Assembly: GCA_009801015.1 (NCBI GenBank)
Contig: VHZZ01024037.1
Span: forward strand, 1 to 23,706
Direction of reading: 5' to 3'
Source of the DNA: Silene noctiflora
Taxonomy: Eukaryota > Streptophyta > Magnoliopsida > Caryophyllales > Caryophyllaceae
Length of the DNA: 23,706 nucleotides
The translations under genes were made by a program, and so were the position numbers. Positions 1 to 10,400 of this stretch are shown in pieces (position 1 is the stretch's first letter; the number at the start of each line of letters is the position of its first letter). The notes under the pieces are model-generated. The model was not told the DNA's origin and did no database searches. It saw only the letters and a list, made by a program, of their open reading frames with translations.

Positions 1-889
1 TGTAGAATTGCAATCCAAATAAACTAAACTAATCTAGAGTTTTTATTGGAATAATAGTAATTAGGGCTAAAGTCCTCTCAAAGAATACGTCCTTCATAAT
101 AATAAGCTAATTGGGTATTTATAGAAAACATAGACCGACTTTAGGAAATAACGCAGAAATCATAACATGGGTGAAACTCGATCAAGTGATTAGAAACTCG
201 ATCGAGTTATGGCTAACTAGATCGAGTTTGGCTCGTTCTCAGCTCTTTTCTTCTAGTGTTCTTCAATTCTCTCCCTTTGCTCTTCTAGATTTTCGTGTCA
301 TGCTTCATGTATTACTCCATGCCAACTCCGTGGTGCTCATTATGTTCTTTTGCCCCTCAAATGCTTCATATCTGCATTAAAAACACCGAAATACGGAAGT
401 ATCTCATTCTAGCATAAATGGCATATATATCGTATAACTTAGCACGAAAGCCTCATTAAGACTACCAAAGGGGAGGCATATAATGTATATAAATATGACT
501 CATCACAGGTCATAGACCATGTTGCCAAACCAAGGGAACCTGCACGTGCATACTTAGCTTATAAGTTTATGTCATTTTTAGACAGTATATAGCATATTAG
601 CTTGATGTCAATTCTGCGGAATGAACTAATTTAAAGTCTCAACAAAGAGGGGAGCAGGGAAAGGTGAAGTTGAAGTAGACACAAGAAACAAAAGGAAATA
701 CTAAAAAAACAAACAACCACACATTACATTTTAAGGAACACTCTGAGAATACTACAAACAAGATATCCAAAGGAAACGCAATGCAGGTAGCAGCTACATC
801 AATATATATAAACTACAATACCAGACCAAAATCCATAACAGAAGGAAAAAGAAAACCTTTTTAAAAAGGTACATTATAAAATAAATTAT
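1..889. other. Non-coding flank with no recognised gene
   Basis: AT-rich sequence in which I recognise no gene. Positions about 177-232 carry four variants of the motif ACTCGATC(G)AGTT on both strands, and a TATA-like string (GGTATTTATAG) lies at about 114-124. Such features occur in retrotransposon LTRs, but no LTR end, primer-binding site or internal domain is visible, so this is not called. A perfect 16-bp palindrome (ACCTTTTTAAAAAGGT) sits at 855-870, just beyond the stop of the XS-like reading frame. Confidence 0.4.
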
Positions 890-1444
890 TTAAGGATAAA
901 TAGAGCGGATAGATGCGACCACTGTAGCATAGACATCCCGAGTTTCAACTTTAGTAGCAGCTTCTGCTTCAAACCTAATACCATATAGAACCTGAACCCA
1001 GTCAATAAGCCTCGTAATGTAATAGTCGTCATCACTAATACCAACCCAACCATACGGGTTACCAGCATCAACTCCATCTTACAAAAGCCATTCTTCACGA
1101 GACCGGCCTTGAAGCGCAAACATATACGCAAGCTTAAATGCAGCATGGCAATGCATAGGTTGAGTGCTAAACTCCAACAAAATTTCTTTCCTAAACACCT
1201 CCAACCCCCAGACAGGTTTCACTTTAGCTACATGGTACCCCATTCTAACCAAAACAGTCCTTACCTTACTGAAACTCCTACATACTGCCTTTCCACCTTC
1301 CTCATGAAAAGGCATGTTTGCCATGACACATGTATAAGGTGAAGCAAAATAATAAAGAGGCATGAGTGAAGTGGATCTCAATTTTTTGTAACTCTTTCTT
1401 ACAGGGCTGAAAATAAATAATGCATGTGACTTGTCAAGAAACAA
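890..1444 (-). pseudogene. XS-domain protein (SGS3/IDN2/FDM-like), interrupted by an in-frame stop
   Basis: The minus-strand frame 1444-890 is open throughout except for one TAA at 1081-1079 and ends in TAA at 892-890. Counting from the ATG at 1363, it would give 157 residues. It follows the order of conserved points of the XS domain, the RNA-binding module of plant SGS3 and IDN2/FDM proteins of RNA silencing and RNA-directed DNA methylation. These points are a hydrophobic strand ending VMANMP (13-18), LVRMGYHVAKVKPVWG (38-53), an ILLEF strand (61-65), an AAFKLAYMF helix (74-82), GRSREEW (86-92), and, after the stop at codon 95, PYGWVGISDDDYY (103-115). XS proteins typically have a (L)YGWvA..DDY signature here. 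The zf-XS, coiled-coil and XH domains of full FDM/IDN2 proteins are not seen nearby. The match continues in frame across the stop, which suggests a recent point mutation, a sequence error or a short unannotated intron. The family call is by eye from motif order. Confidence 0.55.
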
Positions 1445-1448
1445 CAGC

Positions 1449-1456
1449 TATTTATA
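1449..1456 (-). promoter_or_regulatory. Candidate TATA box for the XS-like frame
   Basis: On the minus strand the sequence reads GTCTATAAATAGC, a textbook plant TATA box (TATAAATA). Transcription starting about 30 nt downstream, near 1420, would make the ATG at 1363 the first start codon, with a leader near 55 nt. A competing reading is that TTATTTATTTTCAG ending at about 1407 is a 3' splice site and the frame is an internal exon. The sequence does not decide between these. Confidence 0.35.
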
Positions 1457-2029
1457 GACAAATCATAAAAAGGGTTTTATTTTCCAATTTCGAAAACTAT
1501 TAATGATTCTGTAGACCCTAAAGTAAAAGTAAATAGTATCCTATAATATACTGACAGCAGACATACCAACAACTAAAACACCTCACACACAACAACCAAC
1601 CAAATCGAAAACCGAACAACACCAGTTAACATCATAAATAACGTGTCTTCCAATACATGGCACAAAAATCATATATAAACCTAAATAATTTTATTACCTT
1701 TTTCCATTTACCATTTTTTGTCAATGAATTGGTAGCATATCAATGAACTAAGAAACTATGAATAAGCATAATTTATAGTTCTCCTTCAACCTTAACAATC
1801 CTAAAATTCGTAACTCAAGTATAAGCTTTCGTCTCTACAAATCAGCTGCCAATTTAAAGCTGTAATTGTAACTCTCAGCTACAACATCTCAGAAGAGATC
1901 GATTTCGCTATTACAAAATGCAAAATCCTTCATCAATAGTAAACCTAGCTTTACTTAAACAAAATTTAAAGCATATGTCATCGAAATTATAACCAGTAAT
2001 TCATCATGGAAAAAAAATAGAAAATCCAT

Positions 2030-2900
2030 CATGTAAGACCATTTCACAAGTTCAAACAATCCAATCATCAAGCAAGTCCTAAACCAAAGCACATGCAAAT
2101 GACTCTATCCCAAAACATAATGAGCATCCCATCAGGTTACACCATTTCACATATTGAAACAACCCAAGCATCAAACAAACGTTAAACAATAACACATGCA
2201 AAAGAACCATAAACACGCAATAAACAAAAACACATATAAGGACAAATACAGAGCCTAATAAACAAGAGAACATACCTTTTGCTGCAAAAACAATTCGTCT
2301 GACCAAGTAGGACACCACACACATGTAATGTATGCGATAAACTAAAGAAAAGTCCACCATGCATGCAGTAGAACCCATCGGTCATTCAGTCCAAAAGCAA
2401 ACGAAGAAGACACAAGTAAAAGAATCCAAAAAAAAGGATGCAAGTAAAAATTAGACTGACAAAGCATTTTCTGCATAAACAATTCCCTGACTAAGCAAGA
2501 CACCAAACACATGTAATCCATGCGATCAACGAAGGAAAACTCCACCATGCATGCAACAGAAACCATCGCTTACTCAGTCCAGAAGCTAAGGAGGAAGAAA
2601 ACATATGTAAAACCCCAAAAAAATTAAGTAAAGATCAGCCTTAAAAAATCAATTTAAAAACAAATTAAAAACGACAACTAGCAAAAAACAAATAACCGAA
2701 CAAACCCAAAACAAACCTCCATAGTCACTGCTAACAGACGATAACAAGAACATGATAAGCTCAGAAAAAAGTGATATGTAAAAAGGTGAAATAATTACAG
2801 TAGGTAAACACATGGCTCCATCAGAGAAAATGAAGACAAAAGGTGAAATAATTACAGTAAGTAAACACATGGCGCCATCAGAGAAAGAAGAAGGAGAAAC
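2030..2900. repeat. Cluster of diverged local tandem duplications
   Basis: Three independent direct duplications lie side by side. First, ACCATTTCACA... units begin near 2038 and 2140 (period about 102). Second, a block near 2265-2430 is repeated with divergence near 2455-2610 (period about 190; shared core CTCCACCATGCATGCA or GTCCACCATGCATGCA). Third, AAAAGGTGAAATAATTACAG starts at 2781 and again at 2838 (period 57; both copies contain CACATGGC(T/G)CCATCAGAGAAA). Several minus-strand reading frames cross this region, but none looks like a known protein and they are probably chance openings in repeat DNA. Confidence 0.6.
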
Positions 2901-3030
2901 AGACGAAGATTATCTCGAAAAGAAAGTAACAGAAAAAGGAAACATAAAAGGAGATGAGAGATAGAGAAAAAGAAAAAGATAGAGAGAAGGAGGAAGAAAA
3001 GAAAAGTAACATAAAAAGAGACTGAGGGGT
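2880..3030. repeat. Purine-rich (GA) low-complexity tract
   Basis: The plus strand is almost entirely A and G (GAAGAAGGAG, GAGAGATAGAGAAAAAG and similar), so the minus strand is a CT-rich tract. CT-rich tracts of this kind are common in plant 5' UTRs and core promoters, so a minus-strand transcript could begin here, but I see no convincing start codon and exon attached to it. It may equally be simple-sequence DNA. Confidence 0.5.
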
Positions 3031-3737
3031 AAAATAGGAAAAAACAGCCAAAAATACTGTTCTGGCTATAGTAACCCATCTTTAGGATTTTAAAAGAGTA
3101 TGGAAAACATTTGATCTAATTCTATCCCTTCTAATATAGGGAGCGTTTTTAGTAAAAAAACTCGATATACTATGGAGTATGTTTTTATTCACGTATGATA
3201 CTTGTCTCGTCTTAAAATTAAGACGAATATACCTGTCTTAAGTGAGAATTTGTGATATACATAATCCCGTCAATTACATCATTAGTATGTTCACAAATCA
3301 CAAACCTTATATTATTAACTATAAAACAGTATGATCATAAAGTATAGTAGCTATTATTGGCTAAGAAACTATACGATCATAAAATATAGTAGCTGACACA
3401 ATCTATATCGGAATATAGGACATAATCAATATCAGAATATAGTTCATCAAACATCATGAAATAGAAAAAAAAAAACAAGAGATAAATAAAATTAGAGTAA
3501 ACGAGGATCTATTAAATTAGTTGCAAGATTTATACCTGGGCAATTGGGCATATATAGCCAAGATATATATGCACATATATAATAACTATAAGATCGTAGA
3601 GTTTGAGTCAATTATGTATACTTCAAAAATTATTTATATTTTAAAAGAAATTTATTAAAGTTAGAGTTTTTAATATGCTCAAAACTCAACAACCAATAAG
3701 AGCATTCGAAAAGTATATATATTGATATTGATACTTA
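3031..3737. other. AT-rich intergenic DNA with small direct repeats and a MITE remnant
   Basis: No gene is recognised. A perfect palindrome CGTCTTAA-AA-TTAAGACG lies at 3210-3227 and is followed by CTTAAGTGAGAATTTGTG ending at 3254. That end resembles the right end of the MULE MITE at 22491-22686 (GAGAATTTGTG). Further on, TA(T/C)GATCATAAA(G/A)TATAGTAGCT occurs at 3330-3352 and 3371-3393 (41-bp period), and AATC(T/A)ATATC(G/A)GAATATAG is repeated near 3400 and 3425. Confidence 0.4.
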
Positions 3738-4045
3738 GGGGTTGTTTGGTTCAACACGGGGAGATGAAGTTCCCAGGAAGTTAAGTTCATGTAAATTGTA
3801 ATTCATGTGAATTACAAAAATGTGAATTGCAAAAATGTTGTTTGGTTGTCACGTAGGAAGTGAATTCATGTGAGAAGTTGCACTTACCAAGGAGGGGCTA
3901 GGTAAGCAACTTCCTACATTATGGAGGAATTATAGTTCCTTAGAAAGTTCTAATTCCATAAAATGGGCAACCAAACAACATTACATTAAGCTAATTCATG
4001 GGAAGTTCTACTTCCCATGATTTAACAGGGCAACCAAATAACCCC
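3738..4045. mobile_element. PIF/Harbinger (Tourist-like) MITE, copy 1
   Basis: A 308-bp element begins GGGGTTGTTTGGTT and ends AACCAAATAACCCC, so its ends are inverted repeats of the PIF/Harbinger type. It is flanked by TTA at 3735-3737 and 4046-4048, the 3-bp TWA target duplication expected for this superfamily. It encodes nothing. Internal blocks repeat the motif (GTTGTTTGGTTGTCACG near 3837; GGGCAACCAAACAAC near 3965), so it may be composite. It lies about 390 bp before the MOB1 start codon and may overlap its promoter. A shorter relative lies inverted at 21564-21816. Confidence 0.8.
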
Positions 4046-4437
4046 TTAATAGCAAATAACTTGATAACAACACAACCGAAAAATGTCTCGAACCAAAATC
4101 GTACAACTGGGCCTGGTTCAACCCAAATTCCCGCAAACTCGAAATTAGCCGCCCTAAACCATACTCAACCAACGTCCGATCCGATTGACCCATTATTCAA
4201 ATTTATAGTGTCACCCGGTCACCCCCTCATGAAGGGTGCGAAACTGTGAATAGACTCTAAAAAAATGACGTCCTTTTCCATTAGTTGAATTTCTTGACAT
4301 AAAAAAGGAGTATTCTCAATTCTGTATTCGCTATTTTCAGACCAAAATAACATCACTCGTACTCAATACTCTCATACTCAACTCCACAGTTCCTTTGTTC
4401 TTCACCATTTTAATCTCCAAGATTTACAATTTTAGAC
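4046..4437 (+). promoter_or_regulatory. MOB1 promoter and 5' UTR region
   Basis: This is the interval between the PIF/Harbinger MITE and the MOB1 start codon. From about 4350 on it is rich in C, T and A with few G (for example CAATACTCTCATACTCAACTCC), typical of a plant 5' UTR. No strong TATA box is visible, which fits a broadly expressed gene but does not prove it. The transcription start cannot be fixed from sequence. Confidence 0.4.
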
Positions 4438-7400
4438 ATGAGCCTCTTTGGCCTTGGGAGGTATGGACTAATAATTAATCTATTCATTTTGTTGTTGTTG
4501 GTGGTGTTGTTGTTGTTGTATGGGCATATATGATTGTTTTGAGCACTGGGTTTGTTTCCCTCTTTGATTAGTATTTGGTTTTTGCTTAATTGCTTTAATG
4601 GGTGGTTTGTTATATCTGCGCCACAATTTGATGTAATCTTTTTACTTCGTACGCAAATTGTATGTAAAGTCTCTTTGTTTCGCTAGCACATGGGTAAGGC
4701 TGCTTATATCCGACCCCTCCTTACCCCGCAATTTGCGGGAGCCTTTAAGCCACTGGGGTATTGATGTTGTTGTGGTTGTATCGTTTGGAAACTGAAATTG
4801 TGTGAATAGTTTTTTTGGGAGACTTCCATTTGCGTTTCTGTTAAATCATGTTTCAAGTTGGTTGTAGATGGGTTTGAGTTTGGTTCATGTGGACCTTCAT
4901 TTGTAATCTCACTATTTCGTGACTACTTTTTCATAAGTTTGTCCCTCGTGATTGTAGATTTTATTTCATTGTGATAGTAAAAGCAATCTATGTGAACATC
5001 TTTGTGAATGTTAAGTGATTAACTTTGTTACTTTTGGAGGGCCGTAGGGAGGCGGGAAGATTGTCGCTAATGTTATAGTTATCTCCATTTGGCTAAATGT
5101 TATCCATCCCATTATACTCTCTCCATTTGGTTAAATGTTGTATTTAAGAAAAAAAATGATGAATAACGTGATTGGCGTTTGATTTAGAGTTTGGAATGTT
5201 AGTACTTAACTATTTACTTCACTAGAGATAATATGTGATGATCACTATTTAATTCTACTAGACCTAAAAAGTGGACAATTTGTTTGGGACAATCCGAAAA
5301 AGAAGTGGAACAATGTAATTGGGATCGGAGGGATTAACTAAGTATGGGAGGAAGCAAGGGGATTTTCATGTCGATCCTAAATGTAATAGTAGTAGAATCG
5401 ATCTCTGTAAACAATTATCTTAATCCAAAATAATTAATTTTGTTATCTTTTGGGTTCACAATTTGGTTTGAAGGTTGGTGGTCTCTCAGACAAGTACGGG
5501 AGAAGAGGGGTGGTTATACTTTGGTCTTAATGTATCTGATCTATTGGCCATACTCACTAACTCAATCTTAACTTCTAGATCATATAGGCAAATTAATTAA
5601 ATAGTTAGTGTGGGGGGAAAGCGGAGATTTGCAATGGACCATTTATTGAATCCTCTGCAGCAGACCCATAGAACCAAGAGCAACAAACTGGCCACAAGTC
5701 AAGCGACATTCCATCCTAAAACCACTTGGTGATAGGAAGGGTAATCCACTAACTTATATACTAGTCTCCCAACCTGATTCTATATTTCTATCGATATAGG
5801 TGCTAATTGGTTTAAGGACGGAATCTTGCTTGACTCGTGCTGGTATGGACAGCTAAGACGTGACACTACCTTATGAGAGAAAAATGGTTAACTATTACGG
5901 TTTCTCCAAGAGCAGGTGCCCATGTGCCAAGGTCCTAAAATTAGTTGGGGGAAGTTATCCGCTTGCATCTCTGATATATTTAGCCTCATTGAATTGGTTG
6001 TCGACTTTGATTTTGAGTAAAGTGGCGTGATATGTTGAGATGCGGGCCCTTTATGAGTATCCGAATTGGAAAAAGAACAAAAGTTGTAAGATGAGTCTCT
6101 TTAGCCCACTCGTCTAAAAAAAATGTGAGCGTAGTTGTGTATATTTTCAATGAAGCCAAAGATTTATTATAATTTGATTATAGATTGTGATGGAATAAAG
6201 CAAAATGATCCACTAAACTGGTTGCGCTTCTTTTTATGTGAAGCAGGAGTCGTTTGGTGCAATTCTGGATGCATTTTTCATTTTTCTTTTATGTATTCTT
6301 GACACAAGGGTAAAGCTGCATACATTTACCCCCTCATATACCGTAATTTTAGGGAAGCCCTTAGAGGGACTAGGGTAATGTTGTAGATGCACATGATTTC
6401 TTTCCTGTTATTTTCTGTAATCTAGCAATTTTCTTTGTATATAAACTCAATATATAGTTCAAAATCTGGATGATATCCAGCAGATACGATCCTCAATAAA
6501 TTTGGCCAAGATTTCCTCTCATTGTAAATGGAAATTTACAACTAGTCTTTTCTGGCAGGAACCAGCGAACATTTCGGCCAAAGAAGAGTGCACCCTCTGG
6601 GAGTAAGGTTTGTTTTCCTATATATACTCTTTATCATCACACCACTCTCTCCATCCTTGTCAAAGGTCTTTTAACAACAGGAACATAGTGAACAAAACCC
6701 TTGAGATTATATCATCTTATTTCAGCTGTAGTTATGGAAAAATTTTGGGAGGTGTGGATCGTCTGTCTTTTCTACTCTTTGTTGTCACTAGAGTTTTTAT
6801 ATTGTAATAGATGCTATAATGTAGTAAGTGGGATGGTTCTTCATTGCACATTTTTTAGAAATGTGAGGTGATTTGTTGATCACCCATAAATTGATTAAGA
6901 CTATTGTTTACAGTTGAAACCATGTGAAAACTTAATGCTCAGTAAAATCTTAGATATATTTGTGTCTACATCAAGCTGCATCGTTGCTAATATATTATTA
7001 TATTACAGGGAGCGCAACTGAGGCAACTTATCGATGCGACGCTAGGTAGCGGAAATTTAAGAGAAGCTGTGAGATTACCTCCCGGGGAAGATTTGAATGA
7101 ATGGCTTGCTGTAAATAGTATGCTTTTTTTTCTCTCTCGCTCTTCATTTCTTTCTTGCTTACGGAGTATATTCCTGTCTCGATTGTGGAATAATTCTTAG
7201 ATTTAGATGTTTGACAGTTCATAATGCATTTTCTTTCACATTTTCTGGTAGGAATTCCTCAAAGGCGTGTCTCATCTGTGTTTCATTTTATTTTCAGCTG
7301 TCGATTTCTTCAATCAGGTGAACCTGCTATATGGTACTCTCACAGAATTTTGTACCGCCGAGAGCTGTCCTACCATGACTGCCGGACCCAAGTAATTGCT

Positions 7401-10400
7401 TTTCACTATGTTGTTTTGACATTGCTTATAAATTTCTGTACTTCCAAAAATGATTAATTGGCCAGTCATATGCAAAAAAAATGAATTTGTCATAATCATT
7501 ATAAAATATCAAACCCGCTGCATGCCACCATTCTTGGACTGCTGGAAGTTTGTCCAGTGAAAGTCTTTTATCCGACCTTCATTCTCTAAGCTAGCAGGAC
7601 TATTACTGAAGTTCTGGAGGGTTAGCCTTTGATGTAAACATATGGTTTTGTTTATTTAAAAAAAGGTGAGATTTGGAATGAAATTTAAGAATGATTGACA
7701 AATTGATTTCACTTTTATAGCAATTGCAAAATTTCAGTGAAGATTTTTTCATTACCCTTTTATAATACATTTAATGCCTAGCATATTCCATTTTCTGAAA
7801 GAATATATGGCTCTTGAATCAGAAAAATGAAATGTGGTGTGAATTATGTTATTGTTCGCATTTAGAATCTTTAGTAGAAAAGATTTTATCATGCTTCATT
7901 AATTCAAAGCTGTGGTATCGATTTGGGATTTTGGGTGACGTATGTCACGTATCTTATTTCATTTTTGATTTAAAAATTTGAAGATGAAATGTGTTTTTGC
8001 CCATGTTCTGCACTCAGTTGATGCGTGAGAAGAAAAAAAAAAAACAAGATGCCAGAATTTCATAGAGATGTACCTCAAAAGTTCGGCTTTAGTTATATAA
8101 TGAATGAGATAGATGTATACACTGATATGAATGTTTTTAGAAATGGACTTCCTGTTAGTCCCAAATCAAAGGGGTGTAAGACTCTAGCCATCCTGCCAGC
8201 GTCAACAGCTGGTATATGTACTGGATGCCTGGGTGGTATCGAGTGTCTGAATTCCTATTGCCTGCAGTCATGTAGTCCCCGTATTTTACTTGGTTCTCAA
8301 TTATTTGTTGCTCTTGCCTGTTTGCTGATAGGGTGTGAGAGTTGTTGGTCTAATATGTTATATGCCATGGATCGTATATATACAGAGGGAATTGATTGGG
8401 GGTTGTCTGAAGGTAAAAAGGGAGGCTGGCTAACTTATTAATATATGTTGAGCGTGATTCAGAGTTTCAGAGAATTCAAACTGCAATAGTCAACTGTAGT
8501 CACCTTTTCTATTTAAATTGAGTTTAAGATTCTAAACTCAAGTTTTGGCTGCAGTCTTGATATATCTGATGTTCCATGAATTGGGTGAAGTATATGACTG
8601 TTTGTACTAACATGGCCAAAAACTGAGCGGCTCCATCTTGTTCAGCGGGGATCTTCCGGTTATTCTATAAACCCCAACGTCCTCCAATCTGCCTTTTGGT
8701 TAATTAATTCTATCACAAATAGAGCATAACTTCGTAATAGACCACCTTCTTACTTGTTTACCTTCACTTGACTAATGAAGTAAGGATATAAAATATGTGA
8801 TGAGTAGGAGTATTGTATATTTGTATTTTAATAGGATGTGTTCCAAGAAACTCTTTGTCCTGTTAGATGAATGTTCAGATCCTACCAAGACTTGGTTTTA
8901 TGTGGTGGTTTTGTTATGGATAACTCCCATTTACCGCTTTAATTTGCTTCATTCAATGTTTGGTGATTTATTCCCGCATCACTGTCTTGTTATTCTGCTA
9001 AACTGGGTATGCAAGCCCAAACTACGATATTAGAAAATAACATTTACTCTTGACTTACATCACTTGTGCTTCACAGGTATGAGTATCGGTGGGCTGATGG
9101 TGTGCAAATAAAAAAACCTATTGAGGTTTCTGCTCCAAAATATGTTGAGTACTTGATGGATTGGGTTGAATCTCAATTGGACGATGAATCCACTTTCCCT
9201 CAGAAAATTGGTAATTTTTTATTTTTGCATTACATGTCAACCATAGTTGTGCTATAGTAGTTACTCTCTTCAATTTTACATAAACCGGTGTTGGATTTCC
9301 CAAGAATGTGGTTTGACTTTTAGTTTTACAATAAAGAGCAGTGAAAAATACTTCTGTTGTTAGATTTGCAGCGAAATTACTTTCATAAGAGTAATATTAA
9401 CTTCTATTTTGAGAGATCTTGAAAGAAGTGAATTTCTCGTAGCGTGAGGATGACTTACATCGAAAGAACAAATGGAGTATTAAAGTGACGAACAAACCAT
9501 AGAAAATGGAATCCTCTTTGCAATCACAAGGTTGATGCTCAAAGAGCCACTTTGCAATTATACCTATACGAGTAAGTCTGTGTAGGTCTAATGATTTACG
9601 GTGACGAGGCCCAATGATCTCATTTCTCAGGCAGAAGTCTCCCTGAAGTAATTAGGGTCATGGTATCGTGTGCAATCTTTTAGAAGTGTCAAGTTGGCTA
9701 GTGTTACCTAGATGGTTTTTCCTGTTACCAGTATTATTTTTATTTATTGGCGGAATTGATAGTCAGATTCTATTGACTGTTGCATAACTATTTTTTTCTC
9801 TGACAATTTCTTCATTTGCAGGGACGCCGTTTCCTATGAACTTCAGAGATGTAGTCAAGATCATCTTTAAACGATTGTTTAGGGTTTATGCTCATATTTA
9901 TCATTCGCACTTCCAGAAAATCGTGAGTCTCAAGGAGGAGGCCCACCTGAATACTTGTTTCAAGCATTTCATACTATTCACCTTTGTAAGCCTTTTGCTT
10001 TATTTTGATAAATACTTCCTGAATTACACTCTGTGATTGATTCCTGGAGAAGGGCATATGCTGCTTTTGTCTGGGCTCATCATACGTAGTACGGAGTACT
10101 CCCACTTTTTCTTTATGGCGAACTCTTGTATAAGCACATGCAAGTAGAGTAGGGAGTCTCACATTTATTCTCCGCCACACAAACATACCTAATAAGGAAA
10201 TGTAAACTATGCTGAGACAAATTAAAATGGAAAATGTGAACTATCTGCAAGGACAAAGGGAGTATATTTTCAGAGAGAAGTAAAAAAAAGGGGGGAATTC
10301 TAGAACTCTATAGTAATCATGAATGTCATCGAGTTTGGTAAAGATATAGTGATGTCTTGTGTATATCAAACTCTTTTCCATTCAACATCACAAGCAGCCA

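Noticed and set aside
1-380. LTR of a retrotransposon, and an 89-codon open frame at 111-380
   Set aside because: There are TATA-like and repeated CTCGATC motifs, but no terminal TG...CA pair, target duplication, primer-binding site or retroelement protein can be seen.
2079-3079. Several hydrophobic minus-strand open frames
   Set aside because: They arise from AC- and GA-rich repeats on the plus strand. Composition explains the runs of Leu, Phe and Ser, and none has family features.
3174-3262. MULE MITE with near 9-bp duplication (GATATACTA/GATATACAT)
   Set aside because: Only seven of nine bases agree and the left end does not match the family, so only a remnant is noted.
8025-8441. 138-codon plus-strand open frame
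   Set aside because: It lies wholly inside MOB1 intron 4, begins in a poly-A stretch, shows no domain and is crossed by a well-supported gene model.
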